Shown: piece by piece, positions 1 through 13,069 of the stretch
Layout of the letters: each line of letters opens with the position of its first letter
How positions within the stretch are numbered: the first letter of the stretch is position 1
Assembly: GCA_945910005.1 (NCBI GenBank)
Contig: OX246741.1
Span: forward strand, 41,155,180 to 41,219,179
From: Isoperla grammatica
Lineage: Eukaryota > Arthropoda > Insecta > Plecoptera > Perlodidae
Length of the DNA stretch: 64,000 nt
Direction of reading: 5' to 3'
Notes under the pieces: generated by a model
Databases searched by the model: none
What the model was told of the DNA's origin: nothing
The model's input: the letters and a program-made list of their open reading frames with translations, nothing else
Program-made: the position numbers and the translations under genes

Positions 1-1602
1 TACATTTCTTTTATTGACCAATTACAATCCATTCTAAAATACGAAGAGTACTGAACAACTGAAAGGTCTGATTTTCTTTGACATTTTCAGAATTTCTTGA
101 GAGTATTCTATTTACATGTTAACATTTAGTACACTATTTACGATACAATCTTTAAACAAAGCCACAACAATAATTCGAAATTTATCGCCACATAAACAGG
201 TCATAACCTTCCTAACAACAAAACCACGAATAGGTCATATTTTGGGCTACTTTCAGCTCTGGGAAAGTCTCTCGGATTTATTACGGCGAGCCCCAATAGA
301 CTGCAGAACAGACAAAGGTACACTCTGCACTGAACAGTGAACATAATGAACAACAACATGGTTCCATGGCGTATCATGGTAGTGAGTGATACTCAAGAGG
401 CAAAACAGTCTTGCTTCACTCAGTTGAATAAGGCTATTTTAAAACCTATGATACATCAAACAAAAATAGGCTAAAGAAAATGTTCTAGAAACACCCGATG
501 CTATTGTAATAGCTCATTATGAAATAAATCAACTGCGATGGCAAATAATATTAGCTAAAGTATAAAGAGTTGTTCTTCTCTCATAATATTTTATTGTAAC
601 GTACAACTAAAACTAACCGTAAATTGTATGTAACAACAAACAAAGTTATTATAATAAAACAAAAAAGTTATTCAGAGGTTCTTTAAAATCACAAAAATTA
701 TTTTATGATAAAGACCAAGAAGGAATCCCAACAACGTCATGGAAGGAGAAGTAGAAGAGAAGAACAGTAGAGGGAGGGACAACAAGATTGGAGTACTTGC
801 AATAGATAATCAAGGACACGTTGTGATGGATAAGGAGAAATTACAAGACTTGCAGACTAGATGAAGGAATGCGGAGCTGTTCTGGAGTTGGTAAGCTGAA
901 CAAATAAGTGTTTTGCAAATGACTCATTGTACAAGATGTTCAATTGTTTATGTACGCGAGTGTACATTGACGATATCGTGATTTGTCTTTGGTTCTGGTC
1001 GAGCTGGACGCAAAGGTCGATAGTTCGTATCTCGAAGCAGCCTCTACTCGACTCCTGAGGAGCTGATGGTGAGAGTAGATACACATTTGATGGTGATGTC
1101 ATCGGCTCCCGGTCAAATGCCCGCCGCAGCGACAGCGCAACACAATACGAGGACTGGTTTGTTTTTATCGCGAGCTGTTCTACTTTAGCTGCCAATTACT
1201 GTGACTTCATTACATTACAGTAAGTTATAAAGCGACTTCTTCAGCTAGCTAACTCGTTAACATTGAAAATAAGCCACATTTCGGAAGGCTGATATTGTGA
1301 ACAATCGAAAATTGATTCGAGAAGTGTTTTGTAGAAAAAGTGTACTTCTATTTTCTCAATACGTTCTTCAAAGTTCACATTTTGCATTTCTCTACAAAAT
1401 ATAGTGCTGTCAGAAATAGCAAGTACGTATGTGGATGGCGATTTTGGCATATAAATTTTGATGCATAATGATAAAAATAATATATAGTTCATTGAGGTAA
1501 ACTTAAATTTCGATGAGAAAACGATGTATAAATAAATTCACGTATCTTATCTTACAACATGCTTTATGATGATGATTTTGGTATAGATCTCATGCCATAA
1601 GA
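1..1602. other. non-coding stretch, nothing recognised
   Basis: AT-rich sequence without a recognisable gene. Open frames at 116-340 (+), 857-1195 (-) and 1241-1492 (-) show no domain, motif or composition that would set them apart from chance. A short plus-strand frame at about 739-864 has a faint resemblance to the linker of LINE polyproteins but is too short to call. Confidence 0.5.
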
Positions 1603-1682
1603 ATGATGACGATTTTGTTGCTCTTTTACAACAATCATGCAATTCGAGACAATGAAGGGTGATAGAACAATTACAATAAAAC

Positions 1683-1765
1683 CATGCCTTATTCGGGATT
1701 TGAACCCCTGTCTCTAGGTGTTGCAATGAGAAAATCGAGCAGATTGTCACCATATCAGCGGGTCG
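1683..1765 (-). repeat. tRNA-related SINE head, copy 1
   Basis: Read on the minus strand, this stretch has a B-box-like GGTTCAAATCCCG (plus 1694-1706) and, about 50 bases upstream, an A-box-like segment (plus 1750-1765). The flanks do not close into a good acceptor stem, so I read it as the head of a tRNA-derived retroposon and not a working tRNA gene. Its body continues to lower coordinates, and a related body without the head lies at 3030-3112. Confidence 0.5.
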
Positions 1766-1774
1766 ATTCAATGG

Positions 1775-2990
1775 ATAATCTTGAAGCTGTTACCCACCCA
1801 CCCTTGTCCCAGTGAACCCATCTGATGTGACGGAGAGATTCTGCACCACGTTCTGTAAACCCTGCGATCTGAGAGTTGGTGGGTCAGCGTTCAGCACAAA
1901 AACACGAGTACGTGAGGTTATGCGGGACCGAGTGAGTCCGAACATGAGCGCGAACACAAGATCGGGTTTACGTGCGTCAATGTGATCATTTCGCGAGGAA
2001 CTGTATTGTAGTATTTCAGTCTAGTTCTATAGCGTTTGCACGCCAGAAAGGTTGACTATGACGATTTTTAGATTTTGTGTATTATCAATCGCAATTATAA
2101 TTCTAGATATCACTTTATAATATGTAGGTACTAGGTACATACATTCGTTGTCTCAATGCGCTGCCATTTATTTGTATGATGTAGTTCACTTTTTAGGTTC
2201 TAGGCTGTCTATTGGAAACAAACTTTTAAATTAGTATTGGAACTGAATAAATAAATAATATCATACAAAGAACAAACTATATTACTCTTCTAATAAATTG
2301 ATTTCTTACAACTTCACCAGGTTGTGGATAATTTATAATTCTCTAAAAAAGTAATTTAATACAAAATGATGTACTATGCACTAAGCAGGCTTCTCAGATT
2401 ATCATAACGATGTATTAATTCACTCATTCATTCATTCATTCATTCATTCATTCACCAATTTACTTTGTACAACTTTAGAATGGAATTAATTTGTGGGAGG
2501 ACACAAAGAAGCTTGGCCCCTATAGCAACAGTTCTCGATAGCTACGCTATGTCCAACAAAACAATGTAATTTCATCTAGTTTAAACGAAATTTAGTTATT
2601 GACAAAATCGTAATCAATGTCTACAGGTAACAATAACTTATACCAAGATAATAAAACACGTTTTTAGCAATCTACCCACACATCCGAGCCAATCATGTAG
2701 TTCTGTCTTATGACATGACAACGCAATGAGAGACACGTGAGTGGTAACCACAACAATGTAGGAAACTGCCTGTCAGCGAGAAGCACGGTCAAGATTTACT
2801 ACCGTGCCGGTCAGTCCCCACATCACACATACGATTGATACGTGACGTAATGGCCCAAAGAAACGAATGACACTTCAACATCATTCACTTGTCGTTAAAG
2901 CGATCGTCGTTAAAACCACGACGTTTTATTACAACGAGTCGTTCATAGCTCATACAATGAACTGAACGAACGGAACACAGCCATAAAACA
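1775..2990. other. non-coding stretch with an (ATTC)n microsatellite
   Basis: No gene is seen. A short ATTC microsatellite lies at about 2424-2453. The remainder is unremarkable AT-rich sequence. Confidence 0.5.
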
Positions 2991-3029
2991 TGGTGGTTCT
3001 TGTTGCTTTACCTCGCTATTATTGTTATT

Positions 3030-3112
3030 ATTCGCTATTCGAGACGATGAGGGCTTATGGATCAAGATAATGGACAGTTGCAAAAACATGCCTTATGCTG
3101 GATTCGAGCGGT
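3030..3112 (-). repeat. headless copy of the 1.6-kb SINE-like repeat
   Basis: The order ATTCGAGAC, then GATGAGGG, then ACATGCCTTAT, then GGATTCGAG matches 1640-1700 in order and spacing. The tRNA-like head present at 1.7 kb is missing here. The small MITE at 3127 begins just beyond the break. Confidence 0.45.
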
Positions 3113-3126
3113 CACAGTCAAATGTC

Positions 3127-3244
3127 AAGTTAAGTACAGGATTTGTTGCTATATTGTTTTATTACATGCTATTTTCCATAAGAAGAACAAACTCCATAGC
3201 AACCATCAACAAATCCCATACTTAACTCGACTCTGCATTCCGCC
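3127..3244 (-). mobile_element. small palindromic MITE, copy 1
   Basis: About 118 bp with imperfect terminal inverted repeats (AGTTAAGTA then GGATTTGTTG, and the complement at the other end). The core contains GGTTGCTATGGAGTTTGTT. It is closely similar, in reverse orientation, to 22159-22280. A partial copy lies 50 bp away in the opposite orientation (3294-3380). No clear target-site duplication was found. Confidence 0.55.
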
Positions 3245-3293
3245 TAAGATACAACTAGTTTTAAATATGTTCGGTTGGTAAATCCCAGCCAGC

Positions 3294-3380
3294 GGGGTTT
3301 GTTGATGGTTGCTATGGAGTTTGTTTTTCTTATGGAAGAAAGCATACTAAAAAAATTCCATAGCAAAAGCAACTTGACAG
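3294..3380 (+). mobile_element. small palindromic MITE, copy 2 (partial)
   Basis: Shares TTGTTGATGGTTGCTATGG and the following TTCTTATGG with the copies at 3127 and 22159. It is inverted relative to its 3.1-kb neighbour, so the two form a large imperfect hairpin. Confidence 0.5.
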
Positions 3381-3382
3381 CC

Positions 3383-3466
3383 CTAGCGTAGGAACGTTTT
3401 GAAAGTTGGGGGGGCAAATTTATGAGGACTCTCTCCTGTCTCAACATGTGGGGGGGGGGGGGGGGG
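3383..3466 (+). repeat. GCGTAGGAAC...poly-G repeat end
   Basis: GCGTAGGAAC is followed by a 7-G run and then a 17-G run (3450-3466). The same signature, CCTACGCCACTG preceded by a C-run, appears in complement at 4972-5003. This suggests the end of a dispersed element whose terminus carries a long G homopolymer. Confidence 0.35.
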
Positions 3467-4436
3467 TAGGGCATTCATCATGTAAGTATCATTCAGTAAT
3501 CAATAGAGTAAGCGCGGGAGTAAGTTAAATATTGAAAACTGCATCATTCGCATGCAAGTAAAAAAAAAAAACACTTTATCAAAGTTGAAAATAAAACTCC
3601 CTAAAATAAATAAAATATAGATATTAAAAAAAATGAAAATATTAAATAAAACGTCATTCCTACGAATAAAATAACAAATAGGCATAAGCTTACCATCTAA
3701 AATAAGTTGTGTTTTGATTCAGTAGTTAATATTTACTTGCTCGTTGCAATTTTACCAAATCCAGAAACATCACGCCTATATGCTGAACTTTCAGTGAAGT
3801 CATTCATAACATGATTTATGTCGAGACGGTCTAAATGATCTTGGTAGGCTTTACAGATGCATAGAGTGTTGAGTCTCTGTTGTGTCCATAGGCGCCGAGT
3901 TTCGGCTTTCCTTGGGGGGGGGGGGGGGGGCTCAACCTACGATCAACAGTATTTGTGTGGGAAGTCCGGGTTCTGGGGCGAAGCCCCAGCCGCCGGAGGC
4001 AATTTTTTTTTTTGGGGTACTATTGCCATCGAGATGGCCTTAGAAGCGATCTGAGGTATTATTTTGAAAAGGTAGATTAAAATATCTAGTATTAAGATAA
4101 TTTATTCTGGTATTTTAACCTTTCATCAACATTGTTTTGTAGGTTTAACCTACTATCTAAATTAATTTTGTAATTGTCTATTACAAACACTTCCTAGCTA
4201 AGAATATATGTGTAAAATGACGCATTATTTATTAACGTTACGAGATCCTATACATCCGTGGTCTGGCTAAACGAACGGTTTTGCAACCCATGAATTGATA
4301 GGGTGATTTTACAAAGAAAGGGTTGTACTTTTCAAGAAGTACAAGTAAGTTTCTTCACCCTAACTGACTGAACATTACAGCTGTCAGGTGAAATATTATA
4401 ATTATAGGCTCCTTCATAAGTGCAGTGTTCTTTATT

Positions 4437-4926
<490 letters not shown>

Positions 4927-5004
4927 AATATCGTTAGAAAACTAATTTTTACCACTGGGGGCCGAGCATTGCCCCCCCCCCCCCCCGGTTCCTACGCCAC
5001 TGCT

Positions 5005-7505
5005 TGACAGAATTGACTGTGCATATCGACACTTTTTCCCCGTGGGGCTTAAAGGAAGACCAAACGATTGCAAAATATATTGCCTATTCGAAATTGTCTC
5101 AATACAGAATGAAAGTAACAACATCGGAACTGAACATTAGTCTCATACGTACATCGATGGTTATAGAAAATCATTTTTTCAAATTTTTTTTTTTGCACAA
5201 AATAACCGCAATATTGTGTTTTTTGTCTTCTGTTACCGGAAGCTGTACCAACCAGTAGGCCTACGTGCAAACTGTAACCGCGGCGCTGCTGTACGGTAGT
5301 CCCGCTGAGTATATCCGTGTTATACTACTTTACATCTGCCTGGTGTTGTATATACAGGATTTCTATGAAAACTCTCGACGAAAGCATTTTTTCATAGGCC
5401 GGTAAAAACAGAAAACACAGAGTTGAGACGTACCAACATACTTTGTGGATGTAATGTTAATTTAGAAACACCTTCTCGAAACCAAAGTCCCATTACAGTC
5501 TTAATTAACAACAAATAATAAAAAATAAGCACAAGAATAACATGTTGGTAGAAGGAAAGTGAATACAAAAATACACATTCAGGGGGTTAGGGATAGAAAT
5601 TCCCACACCATGGTTAGGGTCAGTCTTTTTACACACGAGTAGGCCTAAACCGGGCCTAAGCCTAACCTACTGTAGCTAAATAATAGTTCATATATACAGG
5701 TTGCCGGTTGCTTATCAACGTAATATGCTCTCAAACGTAACTTAAATAAAGTATAAGTGCTTATTTGTATTAGAAATGTGCTAGGAATATTTTTTGAAAT
5801 TATGATTCTTCTTGCAATATGTCGGGAATCATCATTTTTATAAAATATTCCTAAAAAAATAACTAACACAAACAAGAACTGACTACACTCATAATTATAA
5901 AAATCACATTTACTAAATTTTTAGTTTTTTGCCCATGATGTTTCCAGACACTGATGCATAGCAGTCTAAAAATACAACACTTGCATATCTATTCCAAGTT
6001 ACAACGCGATAAAGGAAAACAAAATATTACTACCATCGCGCGCTGCCTCCCTGTCAGTGTGTGGAATCACACGCACACGCACACACACGCACCCAAGATG
6101 TGTTGATGGCACAGAACACAACACACACAGAGTCTAGAAGCGTGAAATGGAATGTTCCGAGCAGTTAACGTTTTGTTTGTAGTCTCGATCCGTCTCATAA
6201 AGATCCACTCGGACATCTCGTTCTCACACGGGACCTGGGGCTATCATATAGTTGAGGGTGGCGTGCATGGCTCATTTACAAGCCACATAGGTGCATGGCT
6301 TCGTTCGTGGCTTCAAACCAGAGATAAAACACGGAGCAAAATGTATCTCGTAGGCTAGTGGAAGAGAACTTTGGGTATATGATGCATTGTAGTAATTTTG
6401 TCAAGAAATCAGGCAATTTGGAGATCGAGTATGAATTAAATTTACTTGTTACATCACTGTGATGTTGTCATCTGGTAATACCCTCTGATACATAGACAAA
6501 GCCAGGTATTTGTTTTTACAAAACAATTACCACTTGAATGGACACGATAGTATTTTTCAATAATTAATAACAAATTATCAGAACAAAAAAAGCCTACAAT
6601 TTCGTTTTTTCATTCCGTAACAATGTATGTAATTGTTGTTAATATTATGGGAAAAGGTCACTCATAACAAGTTAATCAAACGAACATTTTGGACATTGAC
6701 TATGTAATGGTCATGTGTATATTTAATATTTATTTGATCGTAAAACAAGCCTTCACGACAAGCTGTAACTAATAAGCGTCTTGCAAGCCTGCACAACAAC
6801 AATGTAACAAATTAATTGAGCTGGAGAACACAAGCCACAGGTTGTCAACACAAATAACATGGCTGATATATGAGACAACACGTTATTGTAGACAAAATAC
6901 AACCTCCTAACAGCTCCATTGATGATTTATCAATAAAACAACCATTAACTATTGGCAGCTAAACTCCTCCTCACAATAGTTTATTGTCTTGCCACCAGAA
7001 TGCATCTACTCTATTTCGAGCATGGTCAATACGAGTTTGTGGCGTTCAGTGGCGCAAGAAGTCTAAAGTCAAGATCCCAATTCCAAATTATTACCAGCAA
7101 CTAATCTAAAACCATGTACTACAGGCGCATTGTCGAGGAGAAGGTAGGCAGCATTGTCAGCATTGTCCAAGGTCGCCCTACATGTTCCACTTGATAGGAC
7201 CTTGACCTAAGCGTCGCTTGGAGCGTTGTTGCATAAACACCGACTAAATTAGGAACACCTGTGTAGGTCGCCGAGATGCGATGCGTACGGCTGGACTGGA
7301 CACGCACTTTTTACAAACGGGTTACGTAAACATGGGCGGTCGTGCGTTAACACCTATAACCACAATGCACTATATAGATGGATGGAGTGAGAGATGATCT
7401 TCATTTGTTGTTCTGTTTTTTGCGTGAGTAGGTCTAGAAGTGGACGCCAGGGTAGCAGACACTCCCACTGAACCGTTTGAAAGAGATGAAATCCGTTAAA
7501 TAATA
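5005..7505. other. non-coding stretch, nothing recognised
   Basis: AT-rich DNA. Small frames at 5004-5258, 5049-5270, 5645-5875 and 6152-6358 have no recognisable content. There is a short imperfect CA-rich run near 6070-6130. Confidence 0.45.
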
Positions 7506-7508
7506 CAT

Positions 7509-7566
7509 CTGTATTTATTGTTTACCCACTCAGTTACAAGAGCTGATTTTCATTGAGGGACATTAT
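7509..7566 (-). repeat. TAAA-tailed repeat fragment
   Basis: ACCCACTCAGTTACAAGAG followed by CTGATTTTCATTGAGGGAC matches the conserved 3' block of the 14.4- and 58.6-kb copies. A TATTTATT remnant sits where the tail belongs. Confidence 0.4.
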
Positions 7567-7643
7567 ATCGTTTATTAAATGCTAATCGGTGCTATGATGG
7601 CTTAAAAGTCGCCGTGTACGTATATAGACCAGTAAAGAAACAG

Positions 7644-7715
7644 GCACCGGGAATCAAACCCTGGACTTCTGCATGGGGCAGGAATAACCCCACAAGACAA
7701 ACCAGCCACATTCGC
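7644..7715 (-). repeat. tRNA-related SINE head
   Basis: On the minus strand a GGGTTTGATTCCC B-box (plus 7649-7661) follows CTGCCCCATGCAG. This arrangement matches the tRNA-like loci at 18958 and 61243. The acceptor stem does not pair, so it is not called as a tRNA gene. Confidence 0.45.
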
Positions 7716-7719
7716 GTTT

Positions 7720-8635
7720 ACAAATGTTATAAATAGAAATGAAACAAGAACGTGATTGAGGTTACGGAATGAGAATGTAATAATTCAAGTGTTTTGCGCA
7801 ATGTGACTTTGCATAAAGCGACACACGATGTGGAAGTGATTAAGTGATTATGCTTACCTATTTAACGCCTTGTAAACAAGCAGGTATTAAAACTGATGTA
7901 CAAGCGCGGAGTAAACCGTCATATGCCACGCGATATGGACATGTATAAACTAGTGTTACAAGAAAAAAATAACGAAACCCCAAATAATAACATTTTTTTG
8001 TGGTTTGTGGCCGAGGGTATAGAGGATTGCCATGTGATTAAATAAAAAGCAACGTTGCCGTACACGATCAACTATACTTCAGACTTCAGGTTGTTTAAAG
8101 TAAGGCGTATACGTCATGTACAACAATAAAATTAAATAATTACATATTTTAGCGAAGGTAAATCTGAGGATTCCTGAAGCATAATCGACTGTAAAGTTAG
8201 GAAGAAATAGTCTAATTTAGATGTAGTCTTGCGATCTTGGCAAGTATTTGCTCCCTATACTCATGAAGCAAATATGTCAAAATCTTATAATAATTTACAC
8301 ACACTGCCAGGGGATTCTTTGACTAGATCCACTATCAGACTTGCATACGCTCTTGCTCTATATTCACTTGACGATCATTAGTCAACAGATTAATCACGAT
8401 CAGCGTCTTGGTCTGGTAGCGCGTCAGAAGGTGACGGCCTGGGAACTGTGGGGTCGTCAGGAAGAGATTACGAGACAGGTCGACGTGATAATGATCAAGT
8501 AAGGCGACATATATGTAAATATGTCTTGTCAAATTCTCTCCTGTATTGCGAGTCTTGCATGTAATGCTTGACAACCGATACACGGTAGCAAAATGAGAGC
8601 GGAAGGGATCAAACGGGTTCGGGTGGAGTCCCATG
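7720..8635. other. non-coding stretch, nothing recognised
   Basis: No gene seen. The open frame at 8335-8673 (-) overlaps the foldback element at 8638 and has no recognisable motif. Confidence 0.4.
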
Positions 8636-8637
8636 AG

Positions 8638-8765
8638 GGATTCCCGACCTGAAGGACGCACAAGGTCAAACACACATCAGCGAACCAATCAGTTTCGGCG
8701 CTGCGAACGTAGCTTCATTCTGATTGGTTCGTTGCTGTTGCATTCGACGTCCAGGTCGGGAATCC
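8638..8765. mobile_element. foldback MITE, 128 bp
   Basis: The outer arms GGATTCCCGACCTG and CAGGTCGGGAATCC are exact complements. The inner arms AGCGAACCAATCAG and CTGATTGGTTCG also pair. The whole forms one long interrupted hairpin. No target-site duplication is evident in the flanks. Confidence 0.6.
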
Positions 8766-8769
8766 ACGA

Positions 8770-10912
8770 TTAGCCAGTCACATGTGGAGATTTGTTTGAA
8801 ATTTTGTAAGCACACCTTTATTTATTGAAAACACGAGACAAGCTTTACAATATGTGTGAATGTGGTGACGAAGAAAATAGGGCAACAGTACTGCATCTTA
8901 TGTAACGACACAAAAATTAAAACAGACACACATAGAATTGCAGGTGAAGAATTTCTCATACATACATATGGATATTTATGGCTGCAAGCTGAAATTGTTT
9001 TCTTTAACAATTATTTGCAAAAGTGGGCCACCACAAAAAATGGGTAACATTACAAGATGAATATTTTTCTTATGGACATTTTTCTGACTGTGGATGTTTG
9101 TGTTCTGGTTGAAATCATGAAACATTCTTAAAAGTTAATTAGCATAAGAAGTAATTGAGAATCAAGGTTTTCAGAAAGAAAGATATTGTATTTCTGCTGG
9201 ATGAAACAAATAGAAACAGGAACTCTTCAAAGTGAATTGAATTCAGTGCATGACCACAACTTATCTGTCACATGGCTGATGAGCTCTAATAGGCATAAAC
9301 GCATCGTAAACATTTTAATTACGTGATTACACTAACTGACAGTTGTATTTGCAACCATACACAGGATGTCCTACATCTGACAATGACATGGGAAAATATT
9401 ATGTAGAAACGTCGCGACGAAAGTTGTTAAACAGAGTACAAACTCAAACTCACAAAATTAATTACATATTATTCTTTCACTTAGATTTAGGTCTTGCAAC
9501 ACATTTGTGTGCAGTTTGCAGCATTTGATATGTAGTTTGTATGATTCCATTCCATTAGAAAAGTTCAACTTCTGTATTTGCCATATGATTATGATAAAGC
9601 ACGCTCCTTTAAAAATGAAACCGATATTATAGATGATTCTTACACGAGCAATCTTTATTGCCAGCAATATAACAATGTTTGGCGAGCAATGTATTGAATT
9701 TCAGTTACACATAGTAATTAGTAGAAAATGCCCACCTGACATTACACCGTTCACCCATTGGTCGAATGTGGGCAATATTGCTGAAAAGCAGAGCAGATTC
9801 CTACTTTGAGCAATTCTTGCTAGCAATTCAAATTTTTTAAAATTCGTCTAAAATTGAACACGATGCGAATACGTTGCTCGCGACAGAGCCTAATGAATGC
9901 AAAATAATATAAACAAATGGACGCAAATGTCGAGGAAACCCACATAAGATGAACGAATTAAAGTAGCTTGAGCGGAAATTAAAGCCATGTTTTGACAGAT
10001 CGGCCAGGTCATGCGAAAGCGTCTTCAAGAATCCATCTTCATCAATTGCCTTGACACCTCGCTGGCTGGCGTGCGTGTGTATCTCCTCAAGACCCCCCCC
10101 CCCCCCTCCCCCCCCCAGTGACAATAGCACCCGGTACAGACCGGTAGAGCACGAAGTCTGTAATGCCCATGAATCATCAACGTCCTGTCTTTCAAATGCA
10201 GCTCCTTTCAACCATTGTCATTCCCTCCACGCACGATGAGGACATGGGCTAAGCGGGAACACAGTTTCGACAACGGCTCGTGTTTCTTTAATGTCGAGTG
10301 AAATAAAATGTTTTGAGAAATTAAAACTAGTTTTGAAAAAACGTGTAAATTTTATATTGATGTATGTTGATTCATGATTGTCAGTTGTTAGGATATGCAA
10401 GTTTTGTTACATTATTTCGTTTTAGTTTTTGCCAGCAGTCTGGCTTAATAATGTTATGCTGATTCTTGTCTATGTCGGCCTATGTATATACACATTTCTT
10501 TTAGTGATGATTACTGTCTGTAGGTAGGGTACATACACTATTTGCATCCATTCGTGTTACTGTTATGTAACGTGATAAGAAGAGATCACAATGATCAGTA
10601 ATGAAATACATAGTGATTATACAATAACCGTAAAAAGAGGTCGAATATTTACTATAAAATGATGCAGGTAAACGAACCCGTCAAGTTTGCTCAATTCAGA
10701 CTCAATTCAGGACGCTGATGGTTCCATTTTCGCCATTTGCTTTGCAATCATACGCTCAGACTTTTACTCAACTTTCCTCAGGTCAAATTGCGAATGTTGG
10801 GTCATAAGGAACAGTTTAATGTACTAAACCACTTAATATGTTAAACCGGCATCCATACTAAGCCATATTATTGCTTCACCATCATTATCAGGCCATCATT
10901 TGAATGTGTTGA
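8770..10912. other. non-coding stretch with a poly-C run
   Basis: No gene recognised. A C14-T-C9 run lies at 10093-10116, and the 124-codon minus frame at 9837-10211 reads straight through it as poly-Gly. That frame has no other support. Confidence 0.4.
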
Positions 10913-10929
10913 CTTATGCCCTCTAAGTG

Positions 10930-11585
10930 GACACCTGTTGGACAACGTCACCAACATTATCGGCGTCCAGTCGTCGTCGAAACTGCGTCGACCATCTGTT
11001 ATTATCTCACTTACCTGTTGGACAACAAGTCACCAACATTATCGGCGTCCACTCGTCGTCGAAACTGCGTCGACCATCTGTTATTATCTCACTTACCTGT
11101 TGGACAACAAGTCGCCAACATTATCGGCGTCCAGTCGTCGTCGAAACTGCGTCGACCATCTGTTATTATCTCACTTACCTGTTGGACAACAAGTCGCCAA
11201 CATTATCGGCGTCCACTCGTCGTCGAAACTGCGTCGACCATCTGTTATTATCTCACTTACCTGTTGGACAACAAGTCGCCAACATTATCGGCGTCCAGTC
11301 GTCGTCGAAACTGCGTCGACCATCTGTTATTATCTCACTTACCTGTTGGACAACAAGTCGCCAACATTATCGGCGTCCAGTCGTCGTCGAAACTGCGTCG
11401 ACCATCTGTTATTATCTCACTTACCTGTAGGACAACAAGTCGCCAACATTATCGGCGTCCAGTCGTCGTCGAAACTGCGTCGACCATCTGTTATTATCTC
11501 ACTTACCTGTTGGACAACAAGTCGCCAACATTATCGGCGTCCAGTCGTCGTCGAAACTGCGTCGACCATCTGTTATTATCTCACC
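10930..11585 (+). repeat. 82-bp satellite array, 8 units
   Basis: The landmark CGGCGTCC recurs at 10961, 11043, 11125, 11207, 11289, 11371, 11453 and 11535, a strict 82-bp period. Units differ by only a few bases (CCAGTCG or CCACTCG, CACCAAC or CGCCAAC), and the last unit diverges at TCTCACCGG. Because 82 is not a multiple of 3 and a unit contains no stop in any plus frame, all three plus frames stay open. The three overlapping ORFs (up to 231 codons) are therefore artefacts of the repeat. Seven units carry a minus-strand CAGGTAAGTGAG, a consensus splice donor. Confidence 0.95.
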
Positions 11586-11599
11586 GGCTAAAACGTGTC

Positions 11600-12160
11600 G
11601 CTAATCCCTGATTCCACATCCTAGTCCGAGTTCACATTATATAGACATGCGTGAAAGTTTCGGTCGTATAGACATTGTAAATCTCATAGTATTCCGATCT
11701 ACTGTCTTTCAATGCTCAAACAACGTTCCATATTAGAGCTGAAACCTAGATTCATCTTGTCTCATGCACAAGTAAGTCGCCAACATGGTCTGGCTATAAC
11801 CTCCATGTCACAATAGCTGGCTCGGTATAATCTAGTGAGCAAGTTAATCACACAGATTACATACGAACCGTCCTCACGATACAACAGACGTTGATCATCG
11901 TGATCACGGACAGAGAAATCATCGATGAGATCAATGTTAGCCTAACCTTGAGAGCGGGTACACTTACACATGCACGCATGGTACACTGGCACAGCAGATA
12001 AATATATATACAGAGTGGACAATAATTAGATGTGATCATGGAGTTGTTATTTGCCTGATTGGGGGTCATTTGGATTGAAGCAAATAGTATTATTCGAATT
12101 GAAGATTGGTTGGTTTGAGGAATGATGATGATTTGCACGACTCAAAGGTCGGCCATTGAA
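11600..12160. other. non-coding flank of the satellite
   Basis: No gene seen. A single short echo of the satellite (AAGTCGCCAACAT) occurs near 11773. The minus frame at 11857-12138 has no recognisable content. Confidence 0.4.
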
Positions 12161-12166
12161 ATGGCT

Positions 12167-12260
12167 CACTCGATACATTGAAATATCGAGAGTCGACCGG
12201 AGTCGAAGAACATCACTCGATACATGGAAATATCGATAGTCGACCGGCGTCGAAGAACAT
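12167..12260 (+). repeat. 47-bp tandem duplication
   Basis: CACTCGATACAT...GAAATATCGA...AGTCGACCGG...GTCGAAGAACAT occurs twice, starting at 12167 and 12214, with few mismatches. Confidence 0.85.
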
Positions 12261-12264
12261 TAGT

Positions 12265-12990
12265 CCCGTCTTTGAACAAATAAATATTGACCAATGAATT
12301 ATATTTATATTTTTATAATTGAATACTTTTAATAATATATAAATATTATAATAAGTTATATGATATTAGGTAGTAAACAAATACTGATATGTACTAAAGA
12401 GAAAACAAACTTGTGTCGAAATAAAAATTATGGGGTATACCTATTGTAAAATTTTAATTTTATAAAAAATTAAGAGAAATAAGAACATTCATGCATTAAA
12501 ACACCACCCTATGCATACAAGAACAGACTGTGTAGTATATCAAACCCAAGCTATGCTTTCGCCGAGCCCCCCCCCCCCCCCTGACGATCGTATCAGTTAG
12601 TTACTGAGCGAAGACGCATGCTCACACTTAGTAACAAGCAAGACGCTGTTCCGCCCGTTACCCACCCGCTCATGTAACGAAATATCGCCTCGACTAATTG
12701 CACCGACGTGGTAATTGTTTTATATTATCTTTGTTCTACTCGGGCAACGTGTGTTCCTACCGTGATATTCTCCTCGGTCTTGTACTTCGCATCTCATCGA
12801 AGAGACGATGTTATAAGATCGGCCTGCTAGATTAATGAGGCTCGACTTTAACCATAAAAGACTACGTGTACAAGTGCACATATGTGTGAAATTGGGTTCA
12901 TGTATATAAACTTGTAATAATTACTTTAGACAACTCTTCGGCTACACGAGGACGGTCATTTTTAGCATTTGGTGTTTTGCGTTGTCGTTG
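12265..12990. other. non-coding stretch with a poly-C run
   Basis: AT-rich, no gene seen. A run of 15 Cs lies at 12567-12581. Confidence 0.45.
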
Positions 12991-12995
12991 TGAGT

Positions 12996-13066
12996 ATAAA
13001 TAAATAAATAAATTCACAGTTAGAGTCTATACCCTCTCAGTAACGAAACTGATTTGCAGTGAAATT
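12996..13066 (-). repeat. TAAA-tailed repeat fragment
   Basis: (TAAA)n followed by TTCACAGTTAGAGTCTAT and CTCAGTAACGAAACTGATTT, the same block as at 14.4 kb. On the minus strand it reads as a repeat ending in a TTTA tail. Confidence 0.55.
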
Positions 13067-13069
13067 ATG

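Noticed and set aside
739..864. 41-codon plus ORF resembling a LINE linker region
   Set aside because: Too short and without any catalytic motif. The likeness is only in general character.
5580..5635. Telomere-like GGTTAGGG motifs
   Set aside because: Only isolated, non-tandem occurrences.
9837..10211. 124-codon minus ORF
   Set aside because: It reads through a poly-C run as poly-Gly and has no recognisable domain.
10930..11585. CRISPR-like array appearance
   Set aside because: No unique spacers; a simple 82-bp tandem satellite.
10916..11611. Three overlapping long ORFs (167-231 codons)
   Set aside because: They are the 82-bp satellite read in three frames. The period is not a multiple of 3 and the unit lacks stops, so all frames are open without selection.
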